In this document: one piece after another, positions 46,346 to 54,665 of the stretch
How positions within the stretch are numbered: the stretch's first letter is position 1
How the letters are laid out: every line of letters begins with the position of its first letter
Source: Nostoc sp. PCC 7107
GTDB lineage: Bacteria; Cyanobacteriota; Cyanobacteriia; Cyanobacteriales; Nostocaceae
Assembly: GCF_000316625.1 (NCBI RefSeq)
Contig: NC_019676.1
Coordinates: forward strand, 3,986,501-4,050,500
Direction of reading: 5' to 3'
DNA length: 64,000 nt
Notes under the pieces: generated by a model
Seen by the model: the letters and a program-made list of their open reading frames with translations, nothing else
Database searches by the model: none
What the model was told of the DNA's origin: nothing
Translations under genes and position numbers: made by a program

Positions 46346-47416
46346 ATGGTGAGTATTCAAGAGCCAAATTTAAATAGTAAACAAAAAGATAAAAAAGTGA
46401 TTAAATGTGTCGTTTGGGATTTAGATAATACCCTATGGCACGGTGTTTTGCTTGAGGATAATCAAGTCTCTCTGCGAGAAAATATCGTAAATTTGATTGA
46501 AACTTTAGATAAACGTGGTATATTACAATCTATAGCTAGTAAAAATGAACATCACACGGCAATAGCTAAGTTAGCAGAATTTGGGTTACAAGAGTATTTT
46601 TTATATCCCCAAATCAATTGGAATTCTAAAGCTGATTCAGTTAAAGAAATTGCTAAGTTAATCAATATTGGTTTAGATGCGATCGCCTTCATTGATGACC
46701 AGTTATTTGAGTTAGAAGAAGTCAAGTTTTCCTTGCCCGAAATTCTCTGTATCAATGCAGAGGAAATTGGCAGTATTTTAGATATGCCTGTCATGAATCC
46801 CCGGTTTATCACGGAAGATTCACGCATTAGAAGATTGATGCATCTGAGCGATATTGAACGACAGAATGCGGAGAAAGAATTTGTCGGCACATCTGATGAA
46901 TTCTTAGCCACTCTCCAGATGAATTTCACTATATCTACTGCCCAAGAAGACGATTTGCAGCGTGCAGAAGAATTAACGCTCAGAACTAATCAATTGAATA
47001 CAACTGGTTATACCTATTCCTATGATGAATTGAATTATTTTCGTTGTTCAGAAAATCATAAATTGCTAATTGCAAGTTTAGAAGATAAATATGGTAGCTA
47101 CGGCAAGATAGGTTTAGTTTTAATTGAATGTCAACCTCAGTCATGGACAATTAAGCTGTTGCTGATGTCTTGTCGGGTGATGTCGCGGGGCGTGGGGACA
47201 ATTATGTTGAATCATGTGATGGGTTTGGCTAAGAGTAATAATGTACGTTTGATGGCGGAATTTGTCTCAAACGATCGCAACCGCATGATGTACATATCTT
47301 ATAAGTTTGCGGGGTTTAGGGAAGTTGAGAAGCATGGCGATTTGGTGATTTTTGAAAATGATTTAAGTCGGATTCAAGATGTGCCTGAGTATGTGAGTTT
47401 TCAAGTGATTGATTAA
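46346..47416 (+). CDS. FkbH-like HAD-superfamily glyceryl transferase/phosphatase
   Basis: The protein has 356 residues. The HAD nucleophile motif is VVWDLDNTLWHG, near residue 24. FIDDQLFELEEV carries the acidic motif, and a GNAT-like C-terminal half follows (TLRTNQLNTTGYTYS, KIGLVLIE). FkbH proteins take 1,3-bisphosphoglycerate, dephosphorylate it and load D-glycerate onto the ACP. This is the committed step for hydroxy- or methoxymalonyl-ACP. No O-methyltransferase (FkbG) accompanies the set here, so the expected unit is hydroxymalonyl unless methylation is encoded elsewhere. Confidence 0.93.
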   Translation: MVSIQEPNLNSKQKDKKVIKCVVWDLDNTLWHGVLLEDNQVSLRENIVNLIETLDKRGILQSIASKNEHHTAIAKLAEFGLQEYFLYPQINWNSKADSVKEIAKLINIGLDAIAFIDDQLFELEEVKFSLPEILCINAEEIGSILDMPVMNPRFITEDSRIRRLMHLSDIERQNAEKEFVGTSDEFLATLQMNFTISTAQEDDLQRAEELTLRTNQLNTTGYTYSYDELNYFRCSENHKLLIASLEDKYGSYGKIGLVLIECQPQSWTIKLLLMSCRVMSRGVGTIMLNHVMGLAKSNNVRLMAEFVSNDRNRMMYISYKFAGFREVEKHGDLVIFENDLSRIQDVPEYVSFQVID

Positions 47417-47419
47417 ACT

Positions 47420-47456
47420 AACTACAGAGGCGCAGAGAGGGCAGAGAAAGAATTTG
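47420..47456. repeat. Short dispersed repeat (CACAGAGGCGCAGAG type), copy 2
   Basis: ACTACAGAGGCGCAGAGAGG with a following GCAGAG. It is related to 43958-44000 and 60927-60962 and lies in the 83-bp gap between the FkbH-like gene and the PKS start. Confidence 0.55.
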
Positions 47457-47499
47457 AGTTAGAGTTGGCAGCGAGTAAAAGCAATAAAGGTTGAATCAT

Positions 47500-50400
47500 A
47501 TGAATGAAAATTATGAGTTAATGGAGGGGGTTGCTATTATCGGGATGGCAGGGCGTTTTCCTGGAGCCATCGATATAGAATGTTTTTGGCAGAATTTACA
47601 AGACGGGGTAGAATCACTATCTTTATTTACAGATGATGAGTTAATTGCGGCTGGTATACCTGCGGCATTGGTAAATGATAGTAATTATGTGAAAGTTGGC
47701 GGTATTTTAGATAATATTGATTTATTTGATACGGCATTTTTTGATTTAAATCCCAAGGAAGCGGCAGTTACAGATCCACAACATCGCTTATTTTTAGAAT
47801 GTGCTTGGTCGGCTTTAGAAAATGCTGGTTATGATGCGACTAAGTGTAACAGCAGAATTGGTGTTTATGCGGGTGCTAGTTTAAATAATTATTTATATTT
47901 TGATGTAAAAAATGATCAATTAGGTTCAGGAGAATCATATCAAAAGTTAATTGGTAATGATAAAGGATTTCTCTCAACTCGTGTTTCTTATAAATTAAAT
48001 CTTACCGGGCCAAGTCTGACAGTTCAAACTGCTTGTTCGACATCATTAGTTGCTACTACTCTCGCCTACCAAAGTTTACAAAACTATCAATGTGATATAG
48101 CTTTAGCGGGTGGGGTTTCGATTCGCTTACCACAAAAAGCTGGTTATTTCTATGAACCAGGAGGGCCATTATCGCCTGATGGTCATTGTTATGCGTTTGA
48201 TGCTAAAGCCCAGGGAACAACTGTGGGTAATGGTGTGGGGGTAGTTGTTCTCAAGCGAGTCAAAGATGCGATCGCTGATGGAGATTGCATATATGCAGTG
48301 ATTAAAGGTGCGGCTATCAATAACGATGGGGCGATGAAAGTTGGTTATACAGCACCCAGTGTTGATGGACAAGCCGAAGCGATCGCGGAAGCCATTATGT
48401 TAGCAGAGGTAGAACCGGAAACCATCAGCTATATCGAAGCCCACGGTAGCGGTACAGCTTTGGGTGATCCCATCGAAATTGCGGCGCTGACTAAAGTTTT
48501 TCGTGCTAGTACCGAGAAAAAGAATTTCTGCGCCATTGGTTCGGTGAAAACCAATATCGGACATTTAGACGCAGCCGCCGGCGTTGCAGGATTAATCAAG
48601 ACGGCTTTAGCTTTAAAATATCAATTGATTCCACCCAGCCTTAACTTTGAACAGCCTAATCCCGAAATTGATTTTGCCAACAGTCCTTTTTATGTCAATA
48701 CTAAACTCAGGGAATGGCAAACAAATTTGACTCCTCGACGTGCAGGTGTCAGTTCTTTAGGGATGGGGGGGACAAATGTTCATTTAGTTCTTGAAGAAGC
48801 ACCAACCCTTCCGGCTTCTAGTGCTTCTCGTCCTTGGCAATTGTTATTACTCTCTGCAAAAACTGCATCTGCATTAGCAACTGCTACACAAAATCTCAGC
48901 CAACATTTGACACTACATCCTAATCTTAATATTGCAGATGTCGCTTATACTTTACAAGTCGGACGCAGAGATTTTAATTATCGGCGAATCTTAGTTTGTG
49001 CCGATGTTCAAGATGCAATTTTGCAACTGAATCAGCCAGTTTCACAACATCAATTTCAAGAGTCAGGAACGCCCTCTGTTACTTTCATCTTTCCTGGGAT
49101 AGATGCACTGTATACAGATATGGGTAAAGAACTCTACGAAACAGAGTCAGTATTTCGCACCCACATAGAAAAGTGCTGTTTAATATTAAGACCACATCTA
49201 GAATTAGATTTGCGTTCTGTAATTTATCCCAGCATATCCGAACGGGAAACTGCATTAGAAAAACTCCAACAAACAAGCTTTTCTCACAGTGCTTTGTTTG
49301 TTATTAAGTATGCTTTGGCTCAGTTGTGGATGTCTTGGGGTATTTCTCCGCAAGCCCTGATTGGTCAAGGTGTCGGAGAATATGTAGCTGCAACTTTAGC
49401 AGGGGTATTTTCTCTAGAAGATGCTCTTGTATTAGTAACAAAATCTTCTCCTCAGTTGTTAGAAAAAATCCAACTTCATCCACCACAAATCCCCTTCATA
49501 TCTCATGTGACTGGAACTTGGATTGCTCCAACTGAAGCAACAAACCCCCACTATTGGACAGACATAGAAGCAGCTTTATATCCAGAAATTGCTGAGTTAC
49601 TGCAAGGTAAACAGCAAATTTTACTAGAAATTAACTTGCAAGAACCACTAGCAAATCATCGCCAACAGCATTCAGAAACAGCATTTTTACTCAACGAATT
49701 GGGTCGCTTATGGATGTTGGGAATCAAAATTGATTGGTCGAGTTTTTATACTAACGAACTTCGTTACCGTCTTCCTTTACCAACTTATCCCTTTGAGCGT
49801 CAGCGTTATTGGCTTGATTCTATAAATACTCAGGAATCATTAGAGCCAATATCTAATTATTTCCTGGAAAATCAGCGTTATGCTATTGAGTTAGATTCAT
49901 CTACTTCCAAAAAATATTCACGAAAATTATTAGAGAAAAAAACAAATATTGCTGAATGGTTTTATACTCCAGTATGGAAACAATCAAGACTTCTAGATTT
50001 TTTACCAGAAGAACTGAGCCAAAAGCAGTTAAATTGCTTAGTATTTGTCGATAAATATGGAGTTGGTTCTGAATTTAGCAAACAACTTGCACAACAACAT
50101 CAAGATGTCATTACAGTGCGGTTGGGTGAACAATTTAGTCAGCTTGATGAAAAAGTATATTGCATCAATCCCCAACAACCAGATGATTATGACTTATTAT
50201 TGAAAGCACTACAACAGCGAGATTTTCAACTAAATACAATTGCCCATTTTTGGAGCGTTACACCTAAATATATTTCCCTTGATAATGAATATGATAATCT
50301 GAGCTTTTATAGCCTATTATTTTTAGCCCAAGCAATTGGTAAACAAGATATTTGGGATTCTTTGAAGCTGATGGTTGTCACCAGTAATTTATATGATGTC

Positions 50401-53298
50401 ACTGGGGAGGAAAATTTATGTCCTCATAAAGCTACAGTATTAGGCCCTTGTAAAGTAATTCCCAAGGAATATCGGCATATCAATTGTAGTCTTGTTGATT
50501 TAATTATTCCTGCTGCTCAAACGCCTTTATCTGCTAAAAATCTAGATAAATTAATAGCAGAATTAACACTGGAACAAACTAACGAAATAGTTGCTTATCG
50601 TGGTTCACATCGTTGGGTTCAAACCTTTGATGTAGTTCCTTTAGAAGATAGTGGTGTTAGCAAAAACAAGTTAAGAAAAGGTGGCATTTATTTAATTACT
50701 GGCGGACTGGGAGGTATTGGTTTAGTATTAGCAGAACATTTAGCCAAGACATTCCAATCTAAGTTGATTTTGGTGAGCAGGAAGGGATTACCAGAACGCT
50801 CACAATGGGAGCAATGGCTAGAAAATCATGATAGCCAAGACGCTATGAGTCGCCAGATTCAAAAAGTGCGATCGCTGGAAGAATTAGGTGCAGAAATTGA
50901 GGTCATAAGTGCAGATGTGACTAATTTGGCACAGATGCAAGCAGTCATCGCACAAGCACTTCAAAAATTTGGTCAAATTCATGGTGTAATTCATGCGGCT
51001 GGTGTTCCTGGTGGTGGTGTTACCCAACTGAAAACGCGGGATATGGCCGATCATGTCTTAGCCGCTAAAGTCCAAGGTACGTTAATTTTAGAGGAAGTTT
51101 TAAAAGATATAAATTTAGATTTTTTGGTTCTATGTTCGTCCAAAACTTCTATTTTGGGTGAATTTGGACAGATAGATTATTGTGCAGCCAACGCCTTTTT
51201 AGATGCTTATGCTTATCGGAATTGTATCAGCGATCGCTTCACAGTATCAATTAGTTGGGACACTTGGCAAGAAGTCGGTTTTGCAGTAGAAACTGTCTTA
51301 CCAGATAAACTGCAACAAGAGCGTGCAGAAATTATCAAAAAAGGTATCTTACCATCAGAAGGTATCGAGGTATTTAATCGCATTCTCGCCAGTAACTTAC
51401 CTCATGTTGTTGTTTCCACTCAAGATTTACCAGAGTTAATCAAGCAAAATAACTCACCGCAGTATTTACAAGAGCAATTACAGCTTTTAGATTCCAAATT
51501 ATCTTCAGTCAATCTTGCTAAAGCCAAACATCCTCGTCCCAATTTAGGTAACGATTACATTCCTCCCGAAACCGAAATTGAGCAAATTCTCGCTGAGATT
51601 TGGCAAGAAATTCTCGGAATTGAAAAAATAGGTATCTACGACAACTTTTTTGAATTAGGTGGAAATTCCATCAACACAATTCAAATTGCGGCGAAAGCTA
51701 ATCAAGCCGGGTTACAATTAACATCTCAACAGTTTTTCCACTACCAAACAATTGCTGAATTAGCCACAGATTTAGCGATTACTCCCACTATTCCCGACAC
51801 AAAATCGCAGCCAAATAACAATCAATCAGATGTAAATAATTCTCAGCAGTCTTTATTGTTGCAAATTCAGCGAGTATGTGATGACCCTAATTTATTAGAA
51901 AATATTGCGGACATTTACGAACTCACACCTGTACAGAAAGGGATGCTATTCCATTGTCTGTTTGATAGTGAATTATCTTTATATTTTTTCCAGCATCTCT
52001 TTACTATCCGAGGGGATTTGAATATCGAGGCTTTTGAAAAAGCTTGGCAATTAGTAATAGATAGACATCCCATTTTACGGACTAGATTTTATTGGGAAGA
52101 ACTAGAAAATCCATTACAAATTGTTTACAAAAAAGTAGAATTACCTCTGAGTTGCTGTGATTGGAGTAACATCAATTCAGCAGAACAGAAATCACAACTT
52201 GACGCTTTTATTGTGAGCGATCGCCAAAAAAGTTTTGACTTTTCCCAACCATGTTTAATGCGTCATACTTTAATTCGCTGTACTGATGACAAGCATTTAT
52301 ATGTGTGGAGTTTTAACCACATCATTATTGATGGTTGGGGTGGTTCATTAGTATTCCAAGAATTTGTCGAAACCTATGGAACACTTTGTCAAGGTAAAGA
52401 AACTATTTTTGCGCCAACTCGTCCCTTTAGAGAATACATTGATTGGTTGCAGCAGCAAGATATAACCAAAGCCGAAAATTTCTGGCGGCAAGCATTGCAG
52501 GGTGTAAAAATACCAACTCCTCTAACTTATATCGAAAAACTAGACAAAATTGAGCCATCTTCCACCCAAGAAGTTAGATATAGCGAGGAAATAATTCAAC
52601 TATCAGCAAAAACTACACAGGCGTTACAATCCTTTGCAACCCAACATCGTCTTACCCTAGCAACAATTATTAACGGTATCTGGGCTGTTCTTCTGAGTCG
52701 TTATACTTGTTGCAACAATATATTGTATGGTTGCACCGTCACTGGAAGACCAGCAGATTTGCCAGGAGTAGAATCAATGGTGGGTATGTTTGTTAACACC
52801 TTGCCCATCCATGTCAATATCGATACTGAACAGCTTTTTTTGTCATGGTTACAGCGTTTTCAACTGCAATTAGTTGAAGTTCGAGATTATGAATACTCTC
52901 AATTAACCGAAATTCATAAATGGAGTGAAATTCCTCAAAAACTAGCTTTATTTGAAAGTATTGTCGTGGTTGAAAACTTTCCTGTCAGCGAATTTATCCG
53001 AGATTGGCAAGGCAATATTGAATTTCAACATACACAGATTTACTACCGTAACAACTATCCTCTAAACTTGGTTGTCTACCCCAACAAAGAGCTATTACTG
53101 GCTATTTCCTATGATTCTAGAAGATTTGCAACTACTACCATTACTGGTATTCTCCAAGATATCGAAATGCTGCTGCAAGGATTAGTCACTAATCCTCACT
53201 TCCAAATTAAAAACTTACCTTTGGGAACACCAGAACAACAACAAAATTCAGCAATTTTAGAACAAGAGATATCATTTGATTGGTCTTCTGTCTTATAA
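47500..53298 (+). CDS. Hybrid PKS-NRPS: KS-(inactive AT)-KR-ACP-C
   Basis: The protein has 1932 residues from the ATG at 47500, nine bases after AAGG; an in-frame TTG at 47491 is rejected. KS: TACSTS (Cys codon 48034-48036), EAHGSGT and KTNIGH are intact. AT: the nucleophile motif reads GQGVGE, with Gly for Ser (49369-49371), and about 84 residues including HAFH are missing, so it cannot work. KR: GGLGGIG and LCSSKTS...DYCAANAF look active. ACP: ELGGNSINT. The terminal C domain has NHIIIDG (first His replaced by Asn, second kept). With acyl supply in trans it adds a beta-hydroxy ketide (alpha,beta-dihydroxy if hydroxymalonyl is used), and the C domain passes it to the next amino acid. Confidence 0.92.
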   Translation: MNENYELMEGVAIIGMAGRFPGAIDIECFWQNLQDGVESLSLFTDDELIAAGIPAALVNDSNYVKVGGILDNIDLFDTAFFDLNPKEAAVTDPQHRLFLECAWSALENAGYDATKCNSRIGVYAGASLNNYLYFDVKNDQLGSGESYQKLIGNDKGFLSTRVSYKLNLTGPSLTVQTACSTSLVATTLAYQSLQNYQCDIALAGGVSIRLPQKAGYFYEPGGPLSPDGHCYAFDAKAQGTTVGNGVGVVVLKRVKDAIADGDCIYAVIKGAAINNDGAMKVGYTAPSVDGQAEAIAEAIMLAEVEPETISYIEAHGSGTALGDPIEIAALTKVFRASTEKKNFCAIGSVKTNIGHLDAAAGVAGLIKTALALKYQLIPPSLNFEQPNPEIDFANSPFYVNTKLREWQTNLTPRRAGVSSLGMGGTNVHLVLEEAPTLPASSASRPWQLLLLSAKTASALATATQNLSQHLTLHPNLNIADVAYTLQVGRRDFNYRRILVCADVQDAILQLNQPVSQHQFQESGTPSVTFIFPGIDALYTDMGKELYETESVFRTHIEKCCLILRPHLELDLRSVIYPSISERETALEKLQQTSFSHSALFVIKYALAQLWMSWGISPQALIGQGVGEYVAATLAGVFSLEDALVLVTKSSPQLLEKIQLHPPQIPFISHVTGTWIAPTEATNPHYWTDIEAALYPEIAELLQGKQQILLEINLQEPLANHRQQHSETAFLLNELGRLWMLGIKIDWSSFYTNELRYRLPLPTYPFERQRYWLDSINTQESLEPISNYFLENQRYAIELDSSTSKKYSRKLLEKKTNIAEWFYTPVWKQSRLLDFLPEELSQKQLNCLVFVDKYGVGSEFSKQLAQQHQDVITVRLGEQFSQLDEKVYCINPQQPDDYDLLLKALQQRDFQLNTIAHFWSVTPKYISLDNEYDNLSFYSLLFLAQAIGKQDIWDSLKLMVVTSNLYDVTGEENLCPHKATVLGPCKVIPKEYRHINCSLVDLIIPAAQTPLSAKNLDKLIAELTLEQTNEIVAYRGSHRWVQTFDVVPLEDSGVSKNKLRKGGIYLITGGLGGIGLVLAEHLAKTFQSKLILVSRKGLPERSQWEQWLENHDSQDAMSRQIQKVRSLEELGAEIEVISADVTNLAQMQAVIAQALQKFGQIHGVIHAAGVPGGGVTQLKTRDMADHVLAAKVQGTLILEEVLKDINLDFLVLCSSKTSILGEFGQIDYCAANAFLDAYAYRNCISDRFTVSISWDTWQEVGFAVETVLPDKLQQERAEIIKKGILPSEGIEVFNRILASNLPHVVVSTQDLPELIKQNNSPQYLQEQLQLLDSKLSSVNLAKAKHPRPNLGNDYIPPETEIEQILAEIWQEILGIEKIGIYDNFFELGGNSINTIQIAAKANQAGLQLTSQQFFHYQTIAELATDLAITPTIPDTKSQPNNNQSDVNNSQQSLLLQIQRVCDDPNLLENIADIYELTPVQKGMLFHCLFDSELSLYFFQHLFTIRGDLNIEAFEKAWQLVIDRHPILRTRFYWEELENPLQIVYKKVELPLSCCDWSNINSAEQKSQLDAFIVSDRQKSFDFSQPCLMRHTLIRCTDDKHLYVWSFNHIIIDGWGGSLVFQEFVETYGTLCQGKETIFAPTRPFREYIDWLQQQDITKAENFWRQALQGVKIPTPLTYIEKLDKIEPSSTQEVRYSEEIIQLSAKTTQALQSFATQHRLTLATIINGIWAVLLSRYTCCNNILYGCTVTGRPADLPGVESMVGMFVNTLPIHVNIDTEQLFLSWLQRFQLQLVEVRDYEYSQLTEIHKWSEIPQKLALFESIVVVENFPVSEFIRDWQGNIEFQHTQIYYRNNYPLNLVVYPNKELLLAISYDSRRFATTTITGILQDIEMLLQGLVTNPHFQIKNLPLGTPEQQQNSAILEQEISFDWSSVL

Positions 53299-53373
53299 GT
53301 CATTTGTGCAAATCTTGATTGCTGAGATATTTGTGATTCCGTGGTTTTTTAACTCCTACATGGATTTCCATAT

Positions 53374-54630
53374 ATGAATACATTTGAAAAATGTGAATCC
53401 AACGTCCGAAGCTATTGCCGTAAATTCCCTGCTATATTTCACCGGGCGAAAGATTCCATTATTTATGCTGAATCAGGCGAAGAATATATAGACTTTTTTG
53501 CTGGTGCAGGTGCTTTAAACTATGGACATAATCATGACTATATTAAACAAAAAGTCATCTCATATTTAGATGCTGATGGTATAGCTCATGCTTTGGATAT
53601 GTACACTTCTGCTAAGGAGAAGTTTTTATCTAAATTTGATGAGTTAGTCTTAAGCTCTAAAAAACTAGATTATCGCCTACAATTTTGCGGCCCTACAGGT
53701 ACAAATGCCGTGGAAGCAGCTTTAAAATTAGCCAGAAAAGTCAAGCAAAGACCGGGCATATTCTCTTTTATGGGAGCATATCACGGTATGACTTTAGGTA
53801 GTTTATCTATTAGTGGTAATGTGGGAGTTAGAGCCGGGGCAATTGGCACAGTAAGTCATGTAACTTTTATGCCTTACCCCTATGGTTTCATGGAAACTTT
53901 TGACACAATAGAATATATAGAAACAGTCTTAAATGATGTTAATTCTGGTATTGAAAAACCAGCAGCAATTATTTTTGAAACAGTGCAAGCTGAAGGTGGT
54001 GTAATTGTCGCGCCTGTTGAGTGGATGCAGCGCCTCCGCAATTTATGTAGCGACCATGATATTTTATTAATTTGTGACGATATTCAAGTTGGTTGTGGTC
54101 GAACAGGGTCTTTCTTTTCTTTTGAAAGAGCAGATATTGTGCCTGATATGGTAGTTTTATCTAAATCTATTAGTGGCTATGGATTCCCAATGTCACTATT
54201 ATTAATTAAGCCAGAATTGGATATTTGGGAACCAGGAGAACATAATGGTACTTTTCGAGGTAATCAATTAGCATTTATCGGGGCTACGGCAGCTTTAGAG
54301 TATAGAGAAAGCAGCAATCTGGAAAAAGATGTCAAAATTAAAGAGCTTTATTTAAAAAACTTTCTCACTCAAGAAATTGCCGCCATTAGCGACAAAATAG
54401 ATATCCGTGGCATTGGGATGATTTGGGGAATTGATGTCAAGACCTTTGGTGGTAATGATTTTGCTAAAAAGATAACCTCGCATTGTTTTGAACTAGGGTT
54501 AATTGTTGAATTAGCAGGTAGAAATGATACTGTAATTAAAATTTTGCCACCTTTGGTAATTGATTTAGTTACCTTACAAAAAGGCTGTGCAATTATCAAA
54601 ACAGCTTTTAATGATTTAGCCACTGCATAG
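53374..54630 (+). CDS. Diaminobutyrate-2-oxoglutarate aminotransferase (EctB-like)
   Basis: The protein has 418 residues, a class III PLP aminotransferase. Motifs include FCGPTGTNAVEAALKLAR, GAYHGMTLGSLS, LLICDDIQVGCGRTGSFF and the PLP lysine in VVLSKSISGYG. They resemble EctB/DABA aminotransferase, which makes L-2,4-diaminobutyrate from aspartate semialdehyde with glutamate as amino donor. No ectA or ectC is present, so ectoine synthesis is unlikely. The next gene carries an adenylation domain with a diaminobutyrate-type code, so this enzyme most likely makes its substrate. Confidence 0.9.
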   Translation: MNTFEKCESNVRSYCRKFPAIFHRAKDSIIYAESGEEYIDFFAGAGALNYGHNHDYIKQKVISYLDADGIAHALDMYTSAKEKFLSKFDELVLSSKKLDYRLQFCGPTGTNAVEAALKLARKVKQRPGIFSFMGAYHGMTLGSLSISGNVGVRAGAIGTVSHVTFMPYPYGFMETFDTIEYIETVLNDVNSGIEKPAAIIFETVQAEGGVIVAPVEWMQRLRNLCSDHDILLICDDIQVGCGRTGSFFSFERADIVPDMVVLSKSISGYGFPMSLLLIKPELDIWEPGEHNGTFRGNQLAFIGATAALEYRESSNLEKDVKIKELYLKNFLTQEIAAISDKIDIRGIGMIWGIDVKTFGGNDFAKKITSHCFELGLIVELAGRNDTVIKILPPLVIDLVTLQKGCAIIKTAFNDLATA

Positions 54631-54665
54631 CTTGGAAAGATGTAATTAGAGCGAGGAAGTAAATT

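Noticed and set aside
46346-47416. FkbH-like protein as a glyceryl starter-unit loader
   Set aside because: Both dehydrogenases and the discrete ACP are present and chain initiation is by a FAAL, so an extender unit is the better reading.
47491-47499. TTG start for the hybrid PKS
   Set aside because: The ATG at 47500 has a better-placed AAGG; similar TTG extensions at 42558 and 44013 were rejected for the same reason.
53374-54630. Ectoine biosynthesis operon
   Set aside because: Only the EctB-like gene is present; ectA and ectC are absent and the context is NRPS.
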